From Candidatus Omnitrophota bacterium (GTDB taxonomy: Bacteria; Verrucomicrobiota; Verrucomicrobiia; Limisphaerales; UBA1319): 5,566 bases of DNA. The translations under genes and the position numbers were made by a program. This document shows positions 1 through 5,188 of the stretch, piece by piece. Where the stretch lies: NCBI GenBank assembly GCA_023473405.1, contig JAMCZD010000182.1:1-5566 (forward strand). Direction: 5' to 3'. Under the pieces are notes generated by a model that did not search any database, had not been told where the DNA came from, and worked only from the letters and a program-made list of their open reading frames with translations. Numbering within the stretch: position 1 is the first letter of the stretch; every line of letters starts with the position of its first letter.

Positions 1-837
1 GCCAATATCCTGGAACCACCCGGTGACTACGCAATAAGTGCCCGAGGCATCGACGGCGATGCCCTCACCCCAGTCATCCCCGAGGCCCCCGGCTTGCTGG
101 ACCCATTGCATCGCTCCGTCGGGATTGAACCTGGCAATGAAGACGTCCCCCTCACCGGCACTGGTCAGCGAGGTATTGTTGAAACGGGCGATTCCTTCGA
201 AGCGCCCGATGACGAAGCTCTCTCCCGAGGCATCTACCGCGATGCTCTGGCCCCAGACATTGCCGGTGCCGCCAGCACCCCTTACCCACTGCAAGACACC
301 GTCGGGATTGTATTTGGCGATGAAGAAACTGGCGGCGGATGAGCCTTCCAGGAAATTATTCCCGAAGCTTGCAGCTACCGCGAACCTGCCGGTGATATAA
401 CAATTCCCGGTGGCATCCACCGTCACGCTTTGGCCCCAATCATCACCGATTCCACCGGCTTGTTGAACCCACAGCACCTCCCCGGCATCATCGAGCTTGG
501 CAAGGAAGACGTCGCTGCCGCCGGCGCTGGCCAAGTGAATGTTGCCAAAGGCCGCCTGGCCTTGGAATTCGCCCGTAACGTAACAGTTGCCACCCGAATC
601 GACGGCAATCCCGAATCCCTGGTCATTGCCGGCGCCACCCGCCTGTTTCACCCACTGCAATCCACCCACGCAATTGTGCTTGGCAATGAAGATGTCGCGC
701 TGTCCCGTGCTGACCAGCGAGCTTCCGCAGATGGCCGCCTCACCGGCAAACGATCCCGTTACATAGCAATTGCCCGCGCCGTCCACGGTAATATTGATCC
801 CCAGGTCATCGCCCGTACCCGAAGCGGATTGAACCCA
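1..837 (-). repeat. Tandem 183-bp coding repeat (five units, last cut by the edge)
   Basis: The units begin at the Trp codons: 837-655, 654-472, 471-289, 288-106 and 105-1 on the minus strand. They encode the 61-residue modules of the exported protein. The first four are exactly 183 bp long, but the DNA is only moderately similar between units while the protein motif is kept. This suggests old duplications held by selection on fold rather than recent expansion. Residues kept in most units include the Trp, AGG, the VD turn, the YVTG strand and FIAK. The Cys of the NCY motif is present in units 1-3 (residues 52, 113, 174), replaced by Ser in unit 4, and shifted by one residue in unit 5. Confidence 0.85.
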
Positions 838-921
838 AAGGCAATTCGGTGCCTGCCCGCGAACGTTGAAACTGCACGCCAGGAATATCCCGACGGCCAG
901 CAGACTGATTGATCTTTTCAT
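1..921 (-). CDS. Secreted SBBP-type beta-propeller repeat protein, C-terminus outside window
   Basis: This frame is open from an ATG at 921-919 to the window edge, giving 307 residues without a stop. The N-terminus is an export signal: basic KR at residues 2-3, a hydrophobic stretch at about 5-15, then either a weak lipobox-like FLAC (Cys16) or a type I site after GQA (residue 24). The rest is a tandem repeat with an invariant Trp at 29, 90, 151, 212 and 273, exactly 61 residues apart. Each unit reads roughly as W-V, QAGG-G-D, a VD-G turn, a (N)CYVTG-F strand, a SAG-D-FIAK strand and N-DG, which is the pattern of SBBP/beta-propeller repeat proteins. Such proteins are exported and often carry C-terminal sorting signals; none is visible because the end is missing. 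The fifth unit has one extra residue near TYCVVTG. Function is unknown; a surface or extracellular role is inferred. It is transcribed divergently from the dehydrogenase gene. Confidence 0.85.
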   Translation of the reverse strand, partial: MKRSISLLAVGIFLACSFNVRGQAPNCLWVQSASGTGDDLGINITVDGAGNCYVTGSFAGEAAICGSSLVSTGQRDIFIAKHNCVGGLQWVKQAGGAGNDQGFGIAVDSGGNCYVTGEFQGQAAFGNIHLASAGGSDVFLAKLDDAGEVLWVQQAGGIGDDWGQSVTVDATGNCYITGRFAVAASFGNNFLEGSSAASFFIAKYNPDGVLQWVRGAGGTGNVWGQSIAVDASGESFVIGRFEGIARFNNTSLTSAGEGDVFIARFNPDGAMQWVQQAGGLGDDWGEGIAVDASGTYCVVTGWFQDIG

Positions 922-927
922 AACATA

Positions 928-934
928 TCCTCCC
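928..934 (-). promoter_or_regulatory. Strong ribosome binding site for the SBBP gene
   Basis: On the minus strand the sequence GGGAGGA lies 6 bases before the ATG at 921. It is close to a full Shine-Dalgarno match and fixes the start codon. An out-of-frame ATG at 926-924 leads to a stop after two codons and is not used. Confidence 0.75.
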
Positions 935-952
935 GCAAACCGTTAAACTCGT

Positions 953-1021
953 CCGGGGAGAAAAGCCATTGTGGCACCCGTCCCGCGCGGATGGGCTATC
1001 GGCTTTGGCGCCCCGGTTTTT
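953..1021 (+). other. Nested GC-rich hairpin with T5 run (terminator-like or structured leader; strand uncertain)
   Basis: Three stems nest inside each other: CCGGGG 953-958 with CCCCGG 1011-1016, AAAGCC 962-967 with GGCTTT 1001-1006, and CCCGTCC 977-983 with GGATGGG 989-995. As plus-strand RNA the inner stem is fully paired, because position 980 with 992 is a G-U wobble, and the outer stem is followed directly by T5 (1017-1021), as in an intrinsic terminator. As minus-strand RNA the same bases give an A-C mismatch, and the element would sit in the 5' leader of the SBBP gene, ending about 18 bases before its ribosome binding site. Either reading is possible: an end point for antisense transcription through the SBBP gene, a small RNA, or a structured leader. 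No known riboswitch class was recognised. Confidence 0.4.
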
Positions 1022-1066
1022 CGGCCTGTTCAGCCTGGTTGAGTTCACAGTTATGCTTATGAGTTA

Positions 1067-1096
1067 TTGATTCGTTTTTAACGAATCTAATATATT
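1067..1096 (+). promoter_or_regulatory. Candidate sigma70-type promoter for the dehydrogenase gene
   Basis: TTGATT at 1067-1072 (4 of 6 to the -35 consensus) is followed after 18 bases by TATATT at 1091-1096 (5 of 6 to the -10). TAATAT at 1088-1093 is an alternative -10 with 15-base spacing. It lies in the AT-rich core of the divergent intergenic region, the only such stretch before the dehydrogenase gene, and would leave a leader of about 160 bases. Minus-strand promoters for the SBBP gene probably lie in the same AT-rich block (about 1060-1160), but no minus-strand pair was convincing. Confidence 0.35.
1069..1087. promoter_or_regulatory. Perfect 8+8 inverted repeat, candidate operator
   Basis: GATTCGTT at 1069-1076 and AACGAATC at 1080-1087 are exact inverted copies around a TTT spacer. 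The repeat lies between the proposed -35 and -10 elements, a usual place for a repressor dimer to block polymerase. No regulator family was recognised from the half-site. A small hairpin is the alternative, but the stem is AT-rich and weak. Confidence 0.4.
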
Positions 1097-1265
1097 CTAA
1101 GGGTCTATACGAAAAAATAAACTGTTCCAAGCCTAAAATAATTAAAACTTAAGAAATTTTTCCCGCTTTCCGTCTCTGCCCCCATTGATGCGCCGTAACA
1201 AGAGCCGCGGACGTGAACCCGTAAACCGGCTTGTATTCCATGTTTTAGTGCTCATGTTTAAGCCG

Positions 1266-2420
1266 ATGCGATTCGAGTTTTGTTCGGCTGGCCGGATCAT
1301 TTTTGGCCGCGGGGCGTTGGGCGAAGCCGGCTCGTTGGCGGCGGAGATGGGCCGGCGCGCGCTGGTAGTCACAGGACGGCATAGGGAACGCGCGGAGCGG
1401 CTTATCGCCGAGTTGCGGGCAGCGGGCCTCGAGTGCGCGTTGGTCGCTGTCAAGGGCGAGCCAACATTGGATGCCGTGCGGCAGGGTTGCAGGCAGGCCC
1501 GCGATGCCGAATGCGACCTGGTGGTGGGAATAGGAGGTGGAAGCGCCCTGGACGCCGCCAAGGCAATTGGTGTCATGCTGACGAATGGTGGCGATCCATT
1601 GGATTACCTCGAGGTGATAGGGCGCGGGCAGCCCTTTCGGTGTTTGTCCGCGCCGGTGATAGCCATTCCGACGACCGCCGGAACAGGGGCCGAGGTGACC
1701 CGCAACGCGGTCCTGGGTTCACCGGAACACCGGGTCAAGGCGAGTCTGCGGAGTTCGTTCATGCTGCCTCGGCTGGCGTTGGTGGACCCTCATCTGAGCG
1801 ATGAAATGCCCCCTCACCTGACCGCCAGCACTGGCCTGGACGCGTTGACCCAATTAATCGAGTCTTTCGTTTCGATCCATGCCAATCCGTTTACGGACGC
1901 TTTATGCCGCCAGGGGATCGCCCTCGCCGCCCGTTCATTGCGGCGCGCCTTTGACCATGGCGACGATCTCGAGGCGCGGGATGAAATGGCGTTAGCCAGC
2001 CTCCTGAGCGGTTTGGCCCTGGCAAATGCCGGGCTGGGGGCGGTGCACGGATTCGCCGCGCCCATAGGCGGCATGTTCCCGGTGGCGCATGGCTGCGTGT
2101 GCGCCGCGCTCCTTCCACATGTTGTGACCGTCAATATCAGGGCCCTTCGCTCAAGGACGCCTCAGCATCCTGCGCTCGAGCGTTATGCCGAGATGGCCGG
2201 CATTGCCACCGGAAACGCGACCGCCTCGGCGGAGGACGGCCTTGAATGGTTAAAGGACCTCGTTCGGGCGCTAAGGGGGGTCCCGTTGGCCGGATTGGGT
2301 ATCAAGACCGAATCATTTCCCGGCCTGATCCAGAAGGCTGCGGCGGCCAGCAGCATGCGAGGGAATCCCATCGCGCTGACTCCGGATGAAATGGCCGAAA
2401 TATTGAATCGCGCCCTTTAG
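1266..2420 (+). CDS. Iron-containing alcohol dehydrogenase family protein
   Basis: The enzyme has 384 residues from the ATG at 1266, normal for group III (Fe-dependent type) alcohol dehydrogenases, which interconvert alcohols or hydroxyacids and carbonyls with NAD(P) in the cytoplasm. The start is chosen because the family opening MRFEF...RIIFGxGAL begins here. The frame is open back to TTG 1185 and ATG 1188, but those 27 extra residues look non-family and have no ribosome binding site; 1266 also lacks a clear one. The N-terminal Rossmann-like part carries GIGGGS (88-93) and PTTAGTGAE (135-143). The C-terminal helical metal domain shows D192, H261 and H275 as expected ligands. The usual fourth ligand His is Gln196 (DALTQ), and the nearby catalytic-region His is Ala265 (HGFAAP). 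As I recall, the DALTQ form occurs across one subfamily, so this need not mean inactivity. Substrate is unknown. Confidence 0.85.
   Translation: MRFEFCSAGRIIFGRGALGEAGSLAAEMGRRALVVTGRHRERAERLIAELRAAGLECALVAVKGEPTLDAVRQGCRQARDAECDLVVGIGGGSALDAAKAIGVMLTNGGDPLDYLEVIGRGQPFRCLSAPVIAIPTTAGTGAEVTRNAVLGSPEHRVKASLRSSFMLPRLALVDPHLSDEMPPHLTASTGLDALTQLIESFVSIHANPFTDALCRQGIALAARSLRRAFDHGDDLEARDEMALASLLSGLALANAGLGAVHGFAAPIGGMFPVAHGCVCAALLPHVVTVNIRALRSRTPQHPALERYAEMAGIATGNATASAEDGLEWLKDLVRALRGVPLAGLGIKTESFPGLIQKAAAASSMRGNPIALTPDEMAEILNRAL
1744..1862 (+). repeat. 119-bp segment duplicated exactly at the window end (native copy)
   Basis: These bases, codons 160-199 of the dehydrogenase, recur without mismatch at 5448-5566 (offset 3704). 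This copy is the native one: it encodes the conserved stretch leading into the DALTQ metal-binding motif, in its normal place in the family. Confidence 0.95.
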
Positions 2421-2429
2421 CCGCCAGTT

Positions 2430-2475
2430 TAGCGTGGTGACGCGGAAACAACGCTATTTCCGCGTCACCACACTA
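2430..2475. terminator. Long inverted repeat after the dehydrogenase gene, probable hairpin terminator
   Basis: The arms 2430-2448 and 2457-2475 pair over 19 positions with a single mismatch (2433 with 2472), 15 of them contiguous and GC-rich (GTGGTGACGCGGAAA and its complement), around an 8-base loop. It begins 10 bases after the stop codon at 2420, so it would end or stabilise the dehydrogenase mRNA. No T run follows on either strand, so it is not a classic intrinsic terminator. A palindromic end of a dispersed repeat is the alternative. Confidence 0.5.
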
Positions 2476-2701
2476 GAGTCATCGGCGCTCCAATCACCGG
2501 CTCCCAAAGTGCCGTTGCCGCTTCGCTCTGCCGGCGCATCCCATATTGCACGCTCTTACGCTTTCTCGCTCCCGACGCTCCCGACGCTCCCGACGCTCCC
2601 ACGCGCGTGAAGGCATCCGCCCTCCATGTCAGGGCATCGCGCCGGCCTGGAAAAAATAAGCCCGATTCACCCTGTTCGAGGCTGTCCATTAGATTTGCCA
2701 A
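2465..2701 (-). other. Doubtful small ORF (78 codons) in the intergenic region, possible repeat element
   Basis: The minus-strand frame starts at TTG 2701 (first ATG at 2689) and stops inside the right arm of the 2430-2475 hairpin. The product is basic and low-complexity, with a GASGASGAS run and RKRKS after it. It has no recognised domain, no clear ribosome binding site and no partner gene. The frame may be open by chance. Its link to a short tandem repeat and a palindromic end also fits a dispersed non-coding repeat. It is listed so that the 480-base gap between the two plus-strand genes is accounted for; I do not support it as a gene. Confidence 0.15.
2568..2600. repeat. Short tandem repeat, 9-bp unit, about 3.7 copies
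   Basis: The unit GCTCCCGAC occurs three times exactly (2568-2576, 2577-2585, 2586-2594), followed by a partial fourth copy. The next bases include a 10-bp palindrome, CACGCGCGTG (2600-2609). On the minus strand the units read as repeated Gly-Ala-Ser codons. Length variation by slippage is likely. Confidence 0.85.
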
Positions 2702-2716
2702 TTTAAAAATATTATC

Positions 2717-2744
2717 TTCCCGAATCAGCTAAAAGTATTATAGT
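2717..2744 (+). promoter_or_regulatory. Candidate promoter for citrate synthase
   Basis: The AT-rich stretch 2700-2747 is the only one upstream of the citrate synthase gene. TATAGT at 2739-2744 is a 5 of 6 match to a -10 element, with a weak -35 (TTCCCG, 2717-2722) 16 bases before it. Initiation near 2751 would give a leader of about 150 bases. Confidence 0.35.
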
Positions 2745-2754
2745 ATCATGAGGG

Positions 2755-2797
2755 CCTGGGATTCGCCAGGAGCGATCGTAAGAGCCTCAAAAAGGCT
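2755..2797 (+). other. Two small hairpins in the citrate synthase leader
   Basis: CCTGG 2755-2759 pairs with CCAGG 2766-2770, and AGCCT 2783-2787 pairs with AGGCT 2793-2797 around a CAAAA loop. Both fall just downstream of the proposed promoter, so the leader mRNA could be structured. The stems are only 5 bp and no known leader family was recognised. Confidence 0.2.
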
Positions 2798-2901
2798 GTC
2801 CGGGAGGCGATTCTACCAGGGTAGACGTGGTGCGACTCCGCAATGCGATGCGCCTGATGATGTGGCAGGCGGCGGAACAAACTAGAAACCAGAGGTTGCG
2901 A

Positions 2902-4191
2902 ATGAACAAGACGGCTAAGTTGGAAATTGACGGCAAGGTATATGAATTACCGATTGTAATTGGCACGGAGGGAGAACGGGCGATTGACATCTCGACGTTG
3001 CGCCGGGATACGGGGTACATCACGCTGGACGACGGCTATGCCAATACCGGATCATGTCTCAGCCGGATCACCTTTATCGATGGCGAAAAGGGCATTTTGC
3101 GATACCGCGGCATACCCATCGAGGACCTCGCGCATAACTCGACCTTTGTCGAGGTGGCTTATTTGATCATTTACGGGGAGTTGCCCAATCAGAAGCAACT
3201 GAAGCGATTCTCCGATCTGCTGACCCAGAATGAAAACCTGCACGAGGACATGAAGTTCCATTTCGAGGGCTTCCCCTACAACGCCCACCCCATGGCCATC
3301 CTTTCCTCGATGATCAATGCGAGCAGTTGCTTCTATTTGGACCTAAGGGGACCTTACGATCCGAAACGATTCGAGGTTGAAGCGGCGCGCATAATCTCCC
3401 AGGTGCGCACCATCGCCGCCTTCTCTTACCGCAAGTCCCTGGGCCTGCCGATTATTTATCCGAAACCGACCAACAAATACACCGCCAATTTCCTGCACAT
3501 GATGTTCTCCGAGCCGTACCAGGAATACCCTCTCCAACCGGAGGTGGTGCGGGCGCTGGACTTGATCTTCCTGTTGCATGCCGATCACGAACAGAACTGC
3601 TCGACCGCGACGACGCGCTTCATTGCCTCCAGCCAGGCCAACCTCTTTGCCTGTGCCGCAGCCGGGGTGTGCGCCTTGTGGGGACCGCTGCATGGCGGCG
3701 CCAATCAAGCGGTGATCGAAATGCTGCAGCAGATCCTCGAAACCGGCGACGACGGCAGCAAGTTCATCACCGAGGTCAAGGACAAAAAGAGCGGCAAAAA
3801 GTTGATGGGATTCGGCCACCGGGTTTACAAACACTACGACCCGCGCGCCAAGATCATCAAGCAACGATGCGACCAACTCTTGAAAGTGCTCCACCGGGAG
3901 GACCCGTTGCTCGACATCGCGAAGCGACTCGAGCAAGCAGCCTTGAACGACTCCTACTTCATCGAACGCAAGTTATATCCCAACGTTGACTTCTACAGCG
4001 GGATCATCATGCGCGCCATTGGCATTCCCCTCGAAATGTTCACCGTGATTTTCGCCATCGGCCGCATGCCGGGCTGGATCGCCAATTGCCGCGAGATCAT
4101 GGAATCTTCGGACAGCCGGATTTATCGTCCCCGCCAGATTTACATGGGACAGACGGAGCGCCCCTACGTGCCGATCGAAGAACGGACCTGA
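2902..4191 (+). CDS. gltA: Citrate synthase, type II
   Basis: This cytoplasmic enzyme condenses acetyl-CoA and oxaloacetate to citrate, the entry step of the TCA cycle. The 429 residues match the usual size of type II (GltA, hexameric) enzymes. The N-terminal small beta domain typical of that type is present (about 5-45, KLEIDGKVYELP). The catalytic triad is visible: His264 in LWGPLHGGAN, His306 in GFGHRVYKHYDPRA and Asp363 in VDFYSG. Other family blocks are HADHEQNCSTATTR (226-239), IFAIGRMPGWIA (383-394) and the C-terminal RIYRPRQIY (406-414). The ATG at 2902 is preferred because AGAGG (2891-2895) sits 6 bases before it and the family N-terminus begins there; the frame is open to GTG 2827, but that extension is non-family. 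It appears to be a single-gene unit, with a 480-base gap upstream and 215 bases downstream. All key residues are intact. Confidence 0.97.
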   Translation: MNKTAKLEIDGKVYELPIVIGTEGERAIDISTLRRDTGYITLDDGYANTGSCLSRITFIDGEKGILRYRGIPIEDLAHNSTFVEVAYLIIYGELPNQKQLKRFSDLLTQNENLHEDMKFHFEGFPYNAHPMAILSSMINASSCFYLDLRGPYDPKRFEVEAARIISQVRTIAAFSYRKSLGLPIIYPKPTNKYTANFLHMMFSEPYQEYPLQPEVVRALDLIFLLHADHEQNCSTATTRFIASSQANLFACAAAGVCALWGPLHGGANQAVIEMLQQILETGDDGSKFITEVKDKKSGKKLMGFGHRVYKHYDPRAKIIKQRCDQLLKVLHREDPLLDIAKRLEQAALNDSYFIERKLYPNVDFYSGIIMRAIGIPLEMFTVIFAIGRMPGWIANCREIMESSDSRIYRPRQIYMGQTERPYVPIEERT

Positions 4192-4235
4192 TCATCGAGC
4201 AGGCTCACGCCGCCTTCGCCGATGTGTCGAAAAAC

Positions 4236-4251
4236 TGTCCCGATCGGGACA
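4236..4251. promoter_or_regulatory. Perfect 16-bp palindrome, candidate operator or hairpin
   Basis: TGTCCCGATCGGGACA equals its own reverse complement over all 16 bases. It lies 45 bases after the citrate synthase stop and about 80 bases upstream of the candidate promoter of the HTH-EIIA gene. It could be a dimer-binding site for a regulator or a 6-bp hairpin with a GATC loop; no T run follows, so a terminator is less likely. GTGTC at 4224-4228 can pair alternatively with GACAC at 4248-4252. Confidence 0.4.
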
Positions 4252-4328
4252 CAAAATCGATACTGCTCGCTCCCCGATCATACTTCATGCACCGGCCCCG
4301 TACTGGAAGCGCGGAACCGATACAGCGC

Positions 4329-4355
4329 TTGACAATTTCGGACGCATTCTATACA
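4329..4355 (+). promoter_or_regulatory. Candidate promoter for the HTH-EIIA gene
   Basis: A perfect -35 consensus, TTGACA (4329-4334), is followed by TATACA (4350-4355; 4 of 6 to the -10) after a short 15-base gap. The -10 is weak and the spacing sub-optimal, which suggests a promoter needing an activator or one of low strength. It would place the start of transcription about 45 bases before the ATG at 4407. Confidence 0.4.
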
Positions 4356-4406
4356 GAGTCCAAAGTTGTCTATTTTGAAAGAGAAACAGGCTAGGATCGA
4401 GCACAA

Positions 4407-5114
4407 ATGCAACTAACGGTCAGAGATGTCGCTGAGCTGCTTAAGGTGTCGGAAAAGAGCATTTATCGCTGGATAAATGAGGGTAACTTGCCGGCTTACC
4501 GGGTAAGCGGCCAGTATCGCTTTAACCGGGCCGAACTTCTCGAATGGGCCACCGCTCAGCGAATCAATGTCTCCCCCAAAATATTTCAAGAGACGGAGAA
4601 TGGGGCGGTGCCTTTGCCGGAGCTGGCGGACGCGTTGCAGGCGGGGGGTATATTTTATCGGGTGAGCGGGTCGGACAAGGAAGGGGTGCTTCGGAGCCTG
4701 GTGGAGACGATGCGATTGCCGGAGGAAGTGGACCGGACATTTTTGTTGCAGGTGATGCTGGCGCGCGAAGCCCTGGCGTCCACGGCTATTGGCGACGGCA
4801 TAGCCATCCCGCACGTCCGCAACCCGATCGTGCTGCATGTGACCAAGCCGATGGTGACCCTTTGTTTTTTGGAGCAACCGGTTCATTTCGGGGCGTTGGA
4901 CGGGAAACCGGTTTATGCGCTGTTTTCGGTTGTGAGCCCGACGGTCCGGGCGCATTTACAGCTTCTCTCGAGGCTGGCGTTTGTTTTGCGGGATGGGCAG
5001 TTCAAGCCGTTGCTGAAGCGCCAAGCCAGCCGGGACGAAATCATGGGGGCGGTTCGCCGCTTGGGCGCCTTGTTCAAGGAGGCGCCCCCGTCGAGAACGG
5101 ACCAATCATCTTGA
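4407..5114 (+). CDS. HTH DNA-binding domain fused to PTS EIIA (PtsN-like) domain, regulator
   Basis: This 235-residue protein joins two modules. Residues 1-51 form an excisionase/MerR-like helix-turn-helix (HTH_17 type): TVRDVAELLKVSEKSIYRWI, then the wing NLPAYRVSGQYRF. Residues about 68-225 form a type 2 PTS EIIA domain of the nitrogen/fructose kind, with the phosphorylatable His136 in GDGIAIPHVR and a second conserved His183 in VRAHLQLLSRLA. EIIA domains take phosphate from HPr/NPr and, in the PtsN branch, regulate rather than transport sugar; no EIIB or EIIC lies alongside. The fusion suggests a regulator whose DNA binding or partner contact depends on phosphorylation, which is inference. 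The ATG has AGGA (4393-4396) 10 bases upstream, slightly far. The HyfB-like gene follows after 74 bases on the same strand, so the two are probably co-transcribed. Codon 1 is supported because the HTH starts at once, as is usual for the family. Confidence 0.88.
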   Translation: MQLTVRDVAELLKVSEKSIYRWINEGNLPAYRVSGQYRFNRAELLEWATAQRINVSPKIFQETENGAVPLPELADALQAGGIFYRVSGSDKEGVLRSLVETMRLPEEVDRTFLLQVMLAREALASTAIGDGIAIPHVRNPIVLHVTKPMVTLCFLEQPVHFGALDGKPVYALFSVVSPTVRAHLQLLSRLAFVLRDGQFKPLLKRQASRDEIMGAVRRLGALFKEAPPSRTDQSS

Positions 5115-5174
5115 AGTTGCGGATGAAATGGTAACGAACCGGGCCGCGACGCCTCCCTGCCGCCCCAATTTTCC

Positions 5175-5180
5175 GGAAAG
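5175..5180 (+). promoter_or_regulatory. Ribosome binding site of the HyfB-like gene
   Basis: GGAAAG lies 8 bases before the ATG at 5189. It is a moderate Shine-Dalgarno match and supports this start over others in the frame. Confidence 0.5.
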
Positions 5181-5188
5181 AAAACTCG

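Noticed and set aside
1..837. CRISPR-like regular spacing of 183 bp
   Set aside because: The repeats are long, degenerate and in-frame coding units with no short identical direct repeats or spacers.
38..912. Plus-strand open frames opposite the SBBP gene (38-400, 94-342, 430-912)
   Set aside because: They mirror the 183-bp repeat on the opposite strand, lack domain matches, and the minus frame has a signal peptide, a strong ribosome binding site and conserved motifs.
972..986. Sigma54-like sequence TGGCAC-N5-CCGC
   Set aside because: The -24 half is perfect, but the -12 half lacks the TT, and the site lies within the paired arm of a GC-rich hairpin, so its sequence is explained by the stem.
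953..1030. Cyclic-di-GMP (GEMM-I) riboswitch on the minus strand, suggested by a GAAA then GGGGCGCCAAAGCC order
   Set aside because: The conserved GGCAAACC upstream part and the downstream receptor strand are missing or out of order, and the bases pair in a different nested structure.
806..1048. Minus-strand ORF of 80 codons overlapping the SBBP gene start
   Set aside because: It overlaps the well-supported start and signal peptide in another frame and covers the hairpin region; its product resembles no family.
1185..1265. N-terminal extension of the dehydrogenase from TTG 1185 or ATG 1188
   Set aside because: The 27 extra residues are not family-like and have no ribosome binding site; the conserved N-terminus begins at 1266.
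2827..2901. N-terminal extension of citrate synthase from GTG 2827
   Set aside because: The ATG at 2902 has a well-spaced AGAGG and matches the usual GltA start; the extension is not family-like.
3343..3936. 197-codon minus-strand ORF inside citrate synthase
   Set aside because: It is a shadow frame of a gene with an intact catalytic triad; no motif is seen in the minus product.
4413..5134. Alternative frames across the HTH-EIIA gene (minus 4413-4955, plus 4544-5134)
   Set aside because: Compositional shadows in GC-rich DNA; the 4407-5114 frame carries both recognised domains.
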